Source of the DNA: Aquanectria penicillioides
Taxonomy: Eukaryota; Ascomycota; Sordariomycetes; Hypocreales; Nectriaceae
Direction of reading: 5' to 3'
Assembly (NCBI GenBank): GCA_003415625.1
Contig: PYIU01000010.1
Location: 2,540,501 to 2,604,500 of the forward strand
DNA length: 64,000 nt
Below are positions 11,004 to 22,649 of this stretch, in pieces (position 1 is the first letter of the stretch; every line of letters starts with the position of its first letter). The position numbers and the translations under genes are program-made. The notes under the pieces were generated by a model. That model was not told the DNA's origin. It did no database searches and worked only from the letters and a program-made list of their open reading frames with translations.

Positions 11004-12101
11004 CATGTTTGATCATTGTATGGGTTGTCATTTGTATATCATCATAATGCAGGAGATCTGATTGTACATAAGAGTCTGATTTAGATTGCAGTAAAGGTGG
11101 TCAAAATATCCACCAAGTTATTCAAACTTCGTATTCACTACCAGTAGTTGGGCCGCTCCGACTACGGGATTACATAAGGGGCAACTAGATATTTGAAGAA
11201 CTGTGAGCTTTTTGCGAAACGGGAAATCCGACGTTGGTGCCGACGCAAGTAAGCTGCACTGTTCGCTTAATTTCCACCTAAAGAGTGTCTGGAAACACCA
11301 ACTTGAACCTCGGTAAAATATAGGGTTTGTCCTAGGACGGCGATTCAACTTAAATCGCCATGACCCATAGACTGTAATGATCTAACCACAGAAAACGTAG
11401 AATAAATGGAAGAGATTGCATATTGTGAGGAAGCCAACCCTTCCACCTAAGCCCAGCCAAGGGGTGTCCCTACCCTACACCCATTTGCCTAAAATATCCA
11501 AGCCTTTAGCAAGCAAACCATCCACCTTCGGCTGAACTACGGATACGACAAAGCCGAATGTGACTCCGGGATTTATCAGACGCCGGTTGCCGATGTCTCC
11601 AGGGCTCGGCCACGACTTTAGCAGCCGGTCCGGACAACATTGAGCATCATGTCAGCCGCGCGAGCCACTTGATTCGTACGAAAGCTCTTCGCTCTTTCGC
11701 TACTTCGGCTCCTGACCCCGCTTTTCTCTCGCTGGTCGCTTGATTTGTGCAACTGGCAGCGACCTGTAAGTTGTAACGCTGTTGCATGATGCCCCCAGCC
11801 GTTGTTGCATCCTCACAACCTTGCCCAGACCCGGATGTTGATCCCTTCTTCGCGCTAAGCCTTGCGCAATATCATGCCGTGTGCCCGTATAATTGTCCCG
11901 ATGCCTTCGCTCGGACAACGACAATTGACGAAGGCCGAGCGAGAACCGTTATAAAGATGTATATCGCTTTCGGCTCTGAGGATCCAGACAGCATCCTAAA
12001 TCCACTCCACTACAAACCTCCAGCATAAACACACCTTGACTACCTCATTCAAACAACTCGAAAAACACCTGATATCACCACACAAACCCCCAACATATAA
12101 A
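11004..12101. other. intergenic, no gene seen
   Basis: About 1.1 kb. Several CCGG/CGG-containing stretches lie at 11580-11640. Small open frames around 11786-12028 lack support. It includes the promoter of the DUF1772 gene, with a CA-rich leader just before the ATG. Confidence 0.4.
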
Positions 12102-12689
12102 ATGAACTCGACAGCCATCACCACTTTCGTCGGCGCCGCGGGCGTTGTCTCATCCAGCGTCTTCTTCGCCATGAATAACACCATCAACCAGTTGGCCTTC
12201 CCTCTCGTGCTCATGGGAGAAGTTCCCAGATCCACCGACCAGCCGGCGAGCTCCCGCTTCTTCATCCCCGCAACCAACACTCCTGCGGCGCCCCTCAACC
12301 TGATCAACCGTCAGTGGAAGGAAGTCTATGAGCGTGGGTTCCGTGCCGGAACCCCCAGCGCAGTCATTGGCGCAGCGGCTTTCCTCGGCGCTGCATATGC
12401 TACATCGACCAGCGGCGCCGACAGCAAGGCCACATATCTCTTCATCGCCGCGGCCTTGTCTCAAATCGCTACTGGCCCGTACACCTGGTTCATCATTGCG
12501 CCTACCAACACCATCCTTCACCGCCGCGCCGACGAGATCGGCTCAAATGAGACGCCGACCATCAAGGCAGGCGAGGCTGATACTATGAGCTTGATCAAGA
12601 AGTGGCTAGGCTTGAACAACACCAGGGCTAATCTTGCCGCGGTTTCTATCTGCCTCGGCATCGCTGGCTTGGTCCTATCCCAGCTATAG
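12102..12689 (+). CDS. DUF1772 / anthrone-oxygenase-like membrane protein
   Basis: 195 aa from ATG 12102 (MNSTAITTF); the frame upstream is open but has no ATG. It has an N-terminal hydrophobic helix (TTFVGAAGVVSSSVFFAMNNTI), then the family signature RQWKEVYERGFRAGTPSAVIGAAAFLGAAYA. ATYLFIAAALSQIATGPYTWFIIAPTNTILHRR follows (the PxT…PTNxxL motif), then WLGLNNTRANLAAVSICLGIAGLVL. DUF1772 includes anthrone/noranthrone oxygenases of aromatic polyketide pathways, but also many members of unknown role. With no polyketide synthase in view, only the family is claimed. It is convergent with the 2OG oxygenase 210 bp away. Confidence 0.8.
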   Translation: MNSTAITTFVGAAGVVSSSVFFAMNNTINQLAFPLVLMGEVPRSTDQPASSRFFIPATNTPAAPLNLINRQWKEVYERGFRAGTPSAVIGAAAFLGAAYATSTSGADSKATYLFIAAALSQIATGPYTWFIIAPTNTILHRRADEIGSNETPTIKAGEADTMSLIKKWLGLNNTRANLAAVSICLGIAGLVLSQL

Positions 12690-12899
12690 ATTTGGTTGTC
12701 GATGATGGAGTCCTATTGCGAGGAAGAATAACGGATAGGGTTTAGAATCGTACTCTGCTCTTGTGTCGTGCAGGATCTAATACTTATAGAGATGGAATCG
12801 TTAGTTTTTAGGTTTCCTTTACTTGATTGTATTTTATAATATTAACTATATTGTACACATGAACTTGAAACAGATCTATTTCGTTGACATAATGCTTCT

Positions 12900-14124
12900 T
12901 TAGATAGTTGCTTGTAATCGTGCCAGGATGTATTCTCCAGCCTTCAACTTTTGGAAAGCGCTCACTCCCACAGCCTTCTCAGGTAACGGCTCTATATCCG
13001 CATCATAGTTAACGCTAAAGAAAAATGGTACACTATATCTTCCCTCGCTGCCTTTCATCTGTTCCTGGCCATGGACGATTTCCTTAACTGGGCGACTAAC
13101 AACTCTGTGAATTGTCGACTTGTATAACCCATTAGTCCAGCGCATCAGGAAGTCCGCAATATTGACCGTCAGTGTGCCTGGACGAACTGGGCATGGCCGC
13201 CACATGGGCTTGTTATCCGTGAGTGGTGATGGCGGAAAGAGAATCTCGAGACCGGGGTGCGCAGTTGAGAGGAGGAGGGTAAAGCATTCATAATCTGTGT
13301 GTGCACCAAGACCTAGCTTTTTCTCCTTTCCTGCCAGTTGCTCGAGTGACTGGGGTGGATAGTATAATAGTCGGAAGATACCACCAGGGTGAGTTATAAG
13401 ATGATCAAAGTACGTTTCTTCAAGGTTGAGGCTCAGCGCAAAAAGACGGAAGAGATGTCGCGACAGCGAGAGGACTTGGCCGTAGTATGATGCGATAGCG
13501 GGCTTGAATTGAGGAAGAAGTTGGGCATCTGGCCAGACATTGCATCGATCCGGTTCCGCTGCTGGTTGCCCATCCAATTCGACATATGAACTACTGGAAG
13601 TGGAGGCAGGATCAAGGAATGGTTCATAGCCACAGTTGTATCCTAATTGCCGATAAGCCATACTGGAATGGAAGCAAGGTCGAGTATGACCTTGGAAACT
13701 TACCCTCCTTGCTTTCCACTTCCGCAGCCGCCGCACTAGCATCATCTGGATTGACATAGGTGTCACCCCCTGCCTCATAGCCGCGAAAAAGCTTGCTATT
13801 GCGGATGTGAAGATCGTCCTTTTGTGTAAGTGAAAGTGTGTGGAAGAAATCTTCGGCTTGTTTTAATACACCACGAATGGCCAAATCCGGAATCCCATGG
13901 TGGCTGATTTGAAAGAAGCCTAACGTCGTACATGCCTCCCGTATCTCTGAGGCAACAGCCTGATGGTCTTCGACCTTCTGTGAAAACGACTTGCTCAGGT
14001 CAATTAAAGGGACCGAAGTGTGAGGGTCGGCCGGGGCGTTCTGAGATGCTTCTGAGAGCGCGCCTGCGAGACGGGAGCGCAGGGCCTCCTGGGCCGCGTT
14101 AACCTCGTCGATGATGGTCATCAT
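12900..14124 (-). CDS. 2OG-Fe(II) oxygenase, isopenicillin N synthase-like
   Basis: Non-heme iron, 2-oxoglutarate-dependent dioxygenase, 387 aa in two exons (14124..13704 and 13642..12900). The 61-nt intron has GTAAGT and ATTAG ends and restores ESKE|GYNCGYEPF. The N-terminal DIOX_N domain reads VPLIDLSKSF…EIREACTTLGFFQISHHGIP. The iron ligands are His255 and Asp257 in GAHTDYECFTLL, and His319 in STIHRVV. Arg342 with Ser344 (GRYSVPFFF) is the 2OG carboxylate anchor. All key residues are present, so it is probably active. A second in-frame ATG sits one codon downstream of the chosen one. It may belong with the MFS/regulator/hydrolase block; its substrate is unknown. Confidence 0.9.
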
Positions 14125-15138
14125 ATTGACTAGCAATGAAGAAGGCGGGTTTTAATTATTTCCAATATTGGGAACCTATTTTGGGTTAATGGCGTGCAAG
14201 TCTCATGTGCCAAAAAGGCTTGCAGAATGAAAGGCGAACAATTCCCCCTCATACATTGACGCAAGCTCTTAAAGATCCCTTATCAGCTTCAAATCTCGGC
14301 CGAGCTGCGAATCCAATAGGCGCAACCCCATTACATAATAATCACCACCATTGGTGCTGTACCACTTTTTCCCGTGATACATTGTTGAAAATGTTGATTT
14401 GGGAGGGGATCGAGTCGATGCTTTTACTGCCACCATCACTTTGGTGTAGTGTTTCATAGGCCTAAACCGTTTCCACATTGCGTTGCGTCGCGGGAATATC
14501 CGAGCAAGAATCGTAGGAAATCGTAGTAAGTGGTTTAGTTCTGCAAGATACTTTGTAGATTTGCATTAAATGCTGTTTATATTGGGCGGGATTTAGACTA
14601 CTATCCATGTCCCTTTGATTGCTATTCAGCAGTTAGCCCCATACCTGCATCAAATCCAAGTACATTGCGCCACTCACAATGGTTCGTGCTTGGGATATAG
14701 GAAAACACATAGCCAATGGAGATCATTTATTTGCATATCGGCTGTTTGAATTCTGATCGCGTTACTGGCAGCGTTGCCCGGGTTTTACTGTACCTAGGAT
14801 GGAATAATGATAGTGTTGAAACTCATCACTCTGCCAACTACGAGCATTAACGTGAGCCATTATCGATGTCTGTTCACGAGGCAGCATGTGCAAGTGTAAA
14901 TTGCCCACGTGTTTGGCGAGAAGTGAGACTACATCCTAGCAACCAAATGATGTCTCTTCCACAAACATATCTGCATTCTTTGACCCATGTACGGTGGTGG
15001 ATTTTCAAAAGTCTTGTCTGGCCAAGACGTTAGCAGCCACATAGCTCGAAAAAGCAAGCAGTGAATGTAGGTATATACTAAATTTCTTAGGTATCGTTCC
15101 ACGCACCATTCTTTTCCCTTTCATCTCATAGATCCAAA
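14125..15138. other. intergenic, no gene seen
   Basis: About 1 kb of AT-leaning sequence without a recognisable gene. It leads into the decayed transposon. Confidence 0.4.
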
Positions 15139-16263
15139 ATGGCTCCATCAGAAATTGCAACTCGAGCTCTTATTCTTGCTTACAAAAGCCCTTGCGTCGG
15201 AAAATCCTTCCTAAAAATAGCCGATATTGTAGGGGTTTTCATACATCAAATTGACCGTATTTATGCCTGGGCTAATAAGCTAAGGTTCAACCCAAATGGC
15301 AGACCTCTTTAAATTAAGGATTCTTATCTTGCTGATAGGCCTTGTGCTGGGCGCCTAAGAAAACAGACCTCTAAATCTACTGAATAGATTATAGCTAAGG
15401 TAGGCTATAATCGCTACAGGAGGGAAGAAGCCTGTGCTGATATTGCTAGGGACCTTGGTTTATTTGCATTGAACCTCTCTGCTTTTACCGTTTGGAGGAT
15501 ACTAAAGAAGGCTGGCTATTGCAAGACCAAGCCAATGAAGAAACCTAGGTGAACACGGAAGAATGATAAGGCTTTTGTATAAGGCTCTATTCGAGAGAGG
15601 TAGAAGGGGGCATCTGAGTTTATGTTCTGGGGCTGTGTTTCTTACAATACAAAAGGCCCTTGTTATTGCTGGGCTCTAGAGACCGCAAAGGAAAAGGCCG
15701 CTGCTGCCGAAGCTATTGAGAAGACGAACGAGGAATTGGAGCTAAAGAAGCCAGAGGAATGGGAGCCTTTTGACGGAATACAATAACTCTAGCTCCAGCA
15801 CCTACCCGGCCGGAAGCCTTAGTAGCGGTAGAATCAAAATAACGGTAAGCTAGCCCAAGGTTTAAGGGGCGGGATTGACTGGGACCGATATCAGGCTAAG
15901 ATCTTGATTCCCTTGCTCTTTTTATTCGCAAAGGAATGCCTTAATACCTGGCTGGATACAATAGTCCAAGAAGACAAGGTCCTAGCTCACAACCATCAAA
16001 TCCAACACCGGGTCTATAAGGCACATTAAATCCAAAGGTTTCTATAGTGTGGAAATAGCCCAGACCTCAGTGCTATTGAACCAGCCTGGCTTTGAATGAA
16101 AATAATGACTACAAAAAAAAGGGGCACCAAAGAGTGCCGCAAGAGACTATTCAAACTTGGATCGAGTGTATCCCTAGGCATATTGAAAAAAAAGATCCTT
16201 GAGCTAGAAGGAGGAAATGAGTATAAGGAGGGTAGGTGGAAGGATGAGGAAAAGGGCATATAA
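15139..16263 (+). mobile_element. degenerate Tc1/mariner-type transposase relic
   Basis: A plus-strand reading shows a transposase broken by several stops and an internal deletion. It opens MAPSEIATRALILAYKSP with an HTH-like N-terminus. After the gap comes FMFWGCVSYNTKGPCYCW. Further on are the second and third catalytic blocks, VQEDKVLAHNHQ and GNSPDLSAIEPAWL, and the tail LELEGGNEYKEGR. These blocks resemble fungal Tc1/mariner DDE transposases. Stops fall within the first 60 codons and repeatedly later. Terminal inverted repeats and TA target duplications could not be assigned with confidence. It is certainly not autonomous. Confidence 0.8.
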
Positions 16264-16817
16264 AGGACCATTCAATACAAAATTGGCTAGGATTCGCTTT
16301 TTCCTGCTCATGTTATGTCTTTAGCACAAGACAGGACTTTTGAAATGCTCCTCCGTAAATGTCTCTCGGATATCTTGTCAGCATTTTGGGACTTTTGGAG
16401 AGTATGCAACCACTAGATCCACATGGAATGTAAGCAAACACGCAGGGTGCGCCATTTGGCGAACTAGTAGTGCGACCTGAGGGGGAGCCAAACTCAGCCC
16501 TACATGGGTCAGAATTCGTCCAGCATCTCTGTGCTTATGGCCAATCTTAACACGCAAATCAGTAACCCTGCCTGACCTGTGTACTCCATTTTCGGTTTTT
16601 CATCAGATCCTAATTGAGCGAGAGTGGATCGATATCCATGCCACGTGGACTAGGGACTTTAGATGTCAGCACAAAGGCGCCGCTGCTTGGATTCGATAAA
16701 TAATGACACAGGTGGGGAATCTAGGAATAAAAATACAGAGTAAATCCCGTTCAGATTCGAAAAAAAAATTGTTTCCTTCGAAAATATCCTTCAAACTTTT
16801 CGTCATTCCAGACCGCC
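16264..16817. other. intergenic between transposon relic and ORF
   Basis: No gene seen. It contains the promoter region of the 274-aa protein. Confidence 0.4.
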
Positions 16818-17642
16818 ATGTTCACAATCCGGAAAATATATGGATCAACCACGGAGGATGCTATGGATCCACCCCACCGACCTGTTGACTTCGCCGATAG
16901 TTCTGACGTTGTCACGGTTTCGACAGTCACTCGCCAGGCTTGGCTGCTTAATTTTGACTTCGCTATCGACGAGGTAGACTTTGACGACGCAAAAGATGTT
17001 TGGGGGAGAGTGGCACATACAATCCGAGATTCTTCAGATGAAGAACTAGCAAGGATGAAAAACCCAGATCGAGAAACGGTACATACCCCACTGCGAAATG
17101 CAATGTACTCGATGTGGAATCATGTATTTTGGGACGTTGCGAACTTTTTATGCGGAGTAAACTGCAACACAGGAACCCTTGATCTTCCCTGGCACGAAGT
17201 TTTGGAAATAAATTATCTGGAACACATGACAGATGGGGAAATGCCAAAAGTGTTGGAGATGCAGGTGGATTGCAACATTCTTCTGGGCGCAGTGTTTGTT
17301 GACCCAGGCGTCAAGATTCGGGTCTTGGTTGGAGAGGAATCGCAAGAAAGCTTCAAGGACGGAGAATTTGATGATGAACAGCGGCCAGACATCTTGATTG
17401 ATGGCTCAGAGATTAAGACTTTTTACAACAAACCCGAGGTTCACTGGATACGGCGCAATCGAAATATCCAGATGTTCCTCGGGGGGGATTTTGAAAAGCC
17501 CAGGACCGGGCTAGCTGCGGTGCTCGTGTATGGTAAATACCTTATCCAGCCAGACGCCTTCCAGCCATGCATGTGTGTGAGCGACGGAGAGGAGGAAGTG
17601 GAAGATCGAGCAATAGAGGACAGCTGGGTGATGGAACTTTGA
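16818..17642 (+). CDS. unrecognised 274-aa acidic protein
   Basis: Single exon from ATG 16818. The protein is acidic and soluble, with no signal peptide or transmembrane helix. Visible segments include SDVVTVSTVTRQAWLLNFDF, MYSMWNHVFWDVANFLCGVNCN and LEMQVDCNILLGAVFVDPGVKIRVLVGEE, and it ends with an Asp/Glu-rich tail (SDGEEEVEDRAIEDSW). Coding character is supported by an ORF of this length in AT-leaning flanks and by mixed amphipathic composition. No family is recognised and no function is proposed. It follows the transposon relic on the same strand. Confidence 0.6.
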   Translation: MFTIRKIYGSTTEDAMDPPHRPVDFADSSDVVTVSTVTRQAWLLNFDFAIDEVDFDDAKDVWGRVAHTIRDSSDEELARMKNPDRETVHTPLRNAMYSMWNHVFWDVANFLCGVNCNTGTLDLPWHEVLEINYLEHMTDGEMPKVLEMQVDCNILLGAVFVDPGVKIRVLVGEESQESFKDGEFDDEQRPDILIDGSEIKTFYNKPEVHWIRRNRNIQMFLGGDFEKPRTGLAAVLVYGKYLIQPDAFQPCMCVSDGEEEVEDRAIEDSWVMEL

Positions 17643-18270
17643 GACAAATGATTGATCAGCGATATCCCCGACACGAACTAGACCGGAAGCGACTACAAAA
17701 CTTCATTGTCAGGCAATTGCCAGAAAGGAGAAACTTGGAGATGGTTGTGGACGCGGCAAAATCGGGATGATGCATGCGACTGACGAAGACGAAGTGCATT
17801 CCTGTTTGCGGCTATTGAAAGATTGTATTTCAACATGGGGACGGATTTTATTTCAAAGCCCTTTGACATTGGAATTCGAGAGAATAGTGTAGTATTCACC
17901 AATTTACGGAAAATGTATCCGATTAGATAAATTGCATGAGACAATGATGGCCGAATAGAAAGGAGAATAAGAGTCCAGGTCAGATCCCACTTATCTAGCA
18001 TTAATACGACTCATGGTGAAGGTTGGTCAAACCATGATTTATTCCGGTTCACCGAAAATGGTTAGTCAACATGATTCTCATTCAATGCTTCCCCACGTAT
18101 GTGGGTTGCTGCTTCAAACCAAAACCACTGCTGTGGAATGTGACGCTTAACCCTCTCCGACAGTCTTTTTAATACCTGTAAAGCAGGCATCCTTTCAAAT
18201 ATTTGTTTCTCCTTCACTATTGTTCATTGCTACCTCATAAAGAACAGTCGCATTTTAAATCCGACCGAAC
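17643..18270. other. intergenic, no gene seen
   Basis: Space between two co-oriented unrecognised genes; nothing identified. Confidence 0.4.
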
Positions 18271-19233
18271 ATGTCGACGACGAATCAGTATTCACTCCCT
18301 GACGTTGGTGCTCAATCGGTTTCTCCGGATTGGTTTGACGATCAACGAAATCGTTACCGTGGCAATAATGAATCTCTCAAAAACTACCTTACAAAAGAGA
18401 TTGCGGCCCTGAAAAGCTACCATGATAGCAACACAAGTGTAATTGGGGCAGCTTACACCATCACTTTCCCAATCTCTAATTCGTGTCTACCTGCAATCGG
18501 GGCCGGTCCCAGTGAGATCGTTGCACTTACTCAGCTCTGGAGGCTACTCAAAGACGCTCTGATGGAGTGGCCTGCATCTCGAACTTCAGACCTCATCGCG
18601 CTACTTGTCACAATGCAGACATTCCCCGATGGCTGTCAAAGGAGCAACACGTTTGACAAGGACGAAGAACTTATCTCATGGAATGGGCTTCCATACTTCC
18701 ACATGGTTTGGTCTGATAGCCATTGGATGCAGCCAGGCCAGATTATCAGAAGATGCCACAACACCGCCTCGAGAAATCGGGCACGCGATGTTTACATCAA
18801 GCAGCAGGACATCGAATCACGCCTGGTTGCTGTGGGAATTTTCCCATGGCGGTTTGCATTCCAATACATTATCAAAGTGCTTGAGAAGGAACCAAATTCA
18901 AAAGATAATATTATCGCATCAAATGACGCGATCGCTGAGGAGCAGCTTCAGTTCGACTTTCACATTCCCGGAGTCGCCCGTTGGATCAAGCACAACGGAA
19001 AGAGGCTCTTCATAGCAATTACGAACGACGAGCTTAAGACTTGGTACCCAAGGGATATTCCGGCCGAAGCCAAGGAATTTGACAGTCCCAATGAACGGTG
19101 GTTAAATTGGATGATCAAATTATCCGATGTGGCAAGATTCTTCCCAAATGAGTATGTCAGGAATGAGGCCAAGGGTGCTGTTGAGTGTATGAGAACCATT
19201 GCAAGCGCACGTACACTGTCGGCGAAGATGTGA
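18271..19233 (+). CDS. hypothetical protein, possibly DUF3632-like
   Basis: Single exon, 320 aa, ATG 18271. It is soluble and mostly helical. The segment IVALTQLWRLLKDALMEWPASRTSDLIALLVTMQTFPDG resembles the opening of the fungal DUF3632 group, which has an LW…L…A…P…DLL.L…… pattern followed by W..LP. Here a matching ISWNGLPYFHMVWSD follows. The C-terminal half (ERWLNWMIKLSDVARFFPNEYVRNEAKGAVECM) is also helical. The family assignment is a resemblance only. Nothing in the neighbourhood suggests a function. Confidence 0.65.
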   Translation: MSTTNQYSLPDVGAQSVSPDWFDDQRNRYRGNNESLKNYLTKEIAALKSYHDSNTSVIGAAYTITFPISNSCLPAIGAGPSEIVALTQLWRLLKDALMEWPASRTSDLIALLVTMQTFPDGCQRSNTFDKDEELISWNGLPYFHMVWSDSHWMQPGQIIRRCHNTASRNRARDVYIKQQDIESRLVAVGIFPWRFAFQYIIKVLEKEPNSKDNIIASNDAIAEEQLQFDFHIPGVARWIKHNGKRLFIAITNDELKTWYPRDIPAEAKEFDSPNERWLNWMIKLSDVARFFPNEYVRNEAKGAVECMRTIASARTLSAKM

Positions 19234-19778
19234 GGCTACAAATTCCTTTTGAGGATGGCGAATAGCTTGGAAGTTGCTCGAGAGGATCAAACATATGTGT
19301 AGACTAAGCTTACTGTAAACATTATACAATTACAATACCCCATTTTAATGGCTTTCGCATCAACCGTATCGGGCGATTTGCGATTCGCGTTATAGTAACA
19401 GAGCACGACCACGACCGCACCTGCAGTCAAATTTTCATAGTGAAGTCGCCAAAAGCATTTTCAGTAGCTGTTCCTTGATGTTCTAGATGGCGCTGGACAA
19501 GGCCAGTCTAGGGTCGACTTCCATGTGTTATTTCGGGATGCACGAATTGGGCGAAGCCACCTCTACTAGTTGAGGTGGTTAAAGTGGGCTACAATTCTAG
19601 ACTGGGCGAGACTAGTCGACAAAGGGTCATGGGGCCGATGGTGAAGATATCGCTTCCGTGCCAAACCGCCCTCATTTGCGCTCGCAAGCTCGGAGTGGAC
19701 GTCAATCTTGGGTTCAGGCGGATGTATAGATATCAATGTGTTGTTCAACCAGGTCGAGGCTGGAAGGTACAGTATTAT
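19234..19778. other. intergenic, no gene seen
   Basis: 3' side of both flanking genes; nothing recognised. Confidence 0.4.
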
Positions 19779-21525
19779 TTACAGTTCATATGTCCATTTA
19801 ACGTCCTCCCAGCCCTTCCTCCTTTTGATTTGAATCCCCGGCCCTTTATCCTGGTCCGCCGGTTTGTTGACAGCATCAACTAGCGACCATGTTGCCCACC
19901 CTGGAAGCTTCCACTCCCCGTTGAGTGGCTCAATGTCGAAGCCGAGGATCATTGTGGACAGCACTGCGACCATCTCGGCGTAGGCAAATTTCCTCCCAGG
20001 ACACAAATGCTGGCCGCCACCAAATGGCTGAAATGCCGCTTTTCGAGCCTGCTGACTCTCGGGTCCTTCGGAAAGGTCGCTGTCTTTGCGATTGGTGGAG
20101 TCGAGGAAGCGCTCTGGGTTAAATTCATCGACATCTGAGCCCCAAATATCTGCAATTGTGTGGACGGCTCCGAGAGACATCTGAACAATGGCGTCCTTGC
20201 GAAGCAGATACGTGTTCCCCTTGCCATCACTGACGGTCGTATCTTCTATCACGGTCCGCGAGCTCACTTGATGATTGGTGATTCGCAACGTCTCCTTGTA
20301 GCAGCTCGTCAGAAGCGGAGCACGCTCCTCCAACCCTCCCAATGGTATTGTGACCTGATCGCCGTCTCGGGATGCCAGGGTTTCCATCTCTTTTTGTAGC
20401 CTCGCGACCAGCGCGGGCTTGGAAAAGACGAAGCAGAAAAACCAGAACAATGAAGGGACGGTATTGACCATGGCAGCGAATGGCAGCATGATTTCCATCT
20501 TTGCAATCTCGTCGTCCGGAAAGCCGCGTTCCCGAAATGTTCGGGCGCGGCTGCGCACAAATTCAGACGCCGAGGGATCCGAATCGTGGCCCTGAGAGTA
20601 ATATTGGTCCAGGGCATTGAACATGTACTCTCTGGCGCGATGTCCCGCCGGAGCGAAAACCGAAGGCAGGACATTCGTAGCCAATGTTGGGAAACCAGCC
20701 TCGAAGGTCCTGTGATGTATGTTAGCAAAACCTGCATAACTGAGAAAACGCGAGCAGGACAAACGGTCAACCCTTACCATAGAGCTTCCTCGAGAGCTGG
20801 ATCCTTGGCAAACGGATCAGCCTTTCCGTATACAGCTTTTGAGGTCGGCAATGTCAAAATGTGGCGAAGCCAGAGCCACACGTTCGGGACGACCTCGGTC
20901 TTGATAGCGCTCAGGTCTAGTGCTAGCTGTTCGATGGCTATCTTGTTGATGCTCTGGAGATGCGTTCCAACTAGAGCGGCTGGGATGACATGGAGCATCA
21001 TGTGTTCAGCAAGGGATCCATTGTCCTGGCGGATGAGGACATCAGTGTCGTCTCGGAGTTGGGAAAGGCCTTTTGCGAAGGCGATGACGTGGGGAGTAGT
21101 GGAAAGGCTCTTGTTTCGAAGGCCAGAGGCAACCAAGGCAGGGTCCCAGATGGCATACATCTTGCCCATGAGCATCTGGAGGCTGACAATTGGCTTGCGA
21201 GTCTTGCGCCTGGTGCACATGAGCAATTGCAATCGTTCGTCCTGTTTTTGAGGGATGCTCACTTGAGGACAACATGGTATCGGGCTTGGTGCTGCAGCAG
21301 TCCAATAATGTGCCCGATGAGAGGGATTGAAGGCTTGAGCAGCGGCGGCTCGCGGGGGTCCAGGTTTGGAGTTGACAGAGTGTTGAGGAGGACAAGGAGG
21401 GCAATACTGCCTGCGATGGCAACGTAGGTATTCATCGATACGTCACCGATCAAAGCGGAGATGAGGCCAGGTGCTGAGCCGTTGTTGGCCGTCATGGTTG
21501 CGGTGGTGGGGAGTGTTGAGTCCAT
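19779..21525 (-). CDS. cytochrome P450 monooxygenase
   Basis: Membrane-anchored heme-thiolate oxygenase, 541 aa in three exons: 21525..21263, 21209..20778 and 20709..19779. Intron 1 (53 nt) joins HVVLK|RKTRKPIVSLQ, and intron 2 (68 nt) joins EEALW|TFEAGFP. There is an N-terminal hydrophobic anchor (NTYVAIAGSIALLVLLNTL) and a proline hinge (REPPLLKPSIPLIGH). The K-helix ExxR is in CYKETLRI, and the PERF equivalent is FNPERF. The heme loop FQPFGGGQHLCPGRKF carries the axial Cys468. The I-helix reads PFAAMVNTVPSLFWFF and lacks the usual AGxDT threonine motif, as in CYP7/CYP8-like fungal P450s. The substrate is unknown. Its nearest pathway-type neighbours are 6 kb away, across the transposon relic. 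Confidence 0.92.
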
Positions 21526-22649
21526 TGCAAGCAGAAGCTAATGGGCCAGAGCCGAACTGAGCAGTTTGTTATTCGTTGCTCTACAAATAGTACCGCCCTT
21601 TTGTCGTGTTTTCGTCGCGTTTGTTGGGCAAGCCGTAGACTCGAATCTCACAGCCTCGAGCCGCCTCACCTCGACCAGCTGCGACGTAACAAGCAAGTTG
21701 AGACCCGACACACTGTACTTGGGGTCGCGTTTGAGAGCAGGGATCCGAGATGTTAAATACTCCTCCGGATTGGAGCTTGTCGGTTGGTCTTGCTGCCTAG
21801 ATCATGGCTGGCAAACTAGCCGCCGTTGCAACCGGCTTAGCTCCCCGGCTCGCTCCTCGGGCTGTGAAGGATGCACGTGATGAGATTTTAGTAGCAGCTT
21901 CTAGGATTCTGATTTGACACGCCAGCAGATAGTGGATGGATGGAGACGCATGTCAGACCTTGAGCCAAGAATCCAATTTGCCGAGCCTCAAGCTGCCAGC
22001 GCTAGTGAGCGTCAGGTCTTGGAGTTCACAGCCCTGAATTTATCTCGAACACGTCAACTCGAAGGATGTTACGAGATGGCAAATCGGCCCGAGCAGAATA
22101 TCCTCCGGGATGCTCTCAACCGAGGCTTCGGGCTGAGCTACGTGGTGTGATCCTGACAGCCACAATGTGTGAAAAACGTCCCTTGCCAAGAGGGTCAGCT
22201 TATGTATGATTGAGGGTCGCCTTGCGGGCACTCTGGAAGCATCCAGCGAAGACTGGGACGAATACCGAGCAGGGGCACGATCGCGGGGATGCAGGGCTGT
22301 CAGCACATCCTATAGCCGGGCACATGGTTGGCAAGGTCGATGCCAATTGTCTTTGTGCTCACAGCCATATGTGACAATTCGTCTTTCATACCATACTCCG
22401 AGTATTCCTATAGCTGTCGGAGAATATGCTGCTTCAGACGAACAGAGCTGGGGAACTGCCGCCGCTTCTAGGTACATGTATTCCTGTAGACTACTCCAAG
22501 CGTCAGTCCATGGCCAGTATTTTACTGTATAAGCGGCAGTTTATGTGCCCAATACGAAGTTGCGATAAGGTTTTGTGGAATTGGCCTCTATCGCCAAACT
22601 CCCAGGCAGTTGAGTAATATTTCCAATCTTAGATGGTACTAGTTATGAC
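21526..22649. other. intergenic, no gene seen
   Basis: About 1.1 kb including the P450 promoter. Open frames here look like shadows without domain similarity. Confidence 0.4.

Noticed and set aside
20586..21251. 221-codon plus-strand frame
   Set aside because: Antisense to the P450 exons 2 and 3, including one of its introns.
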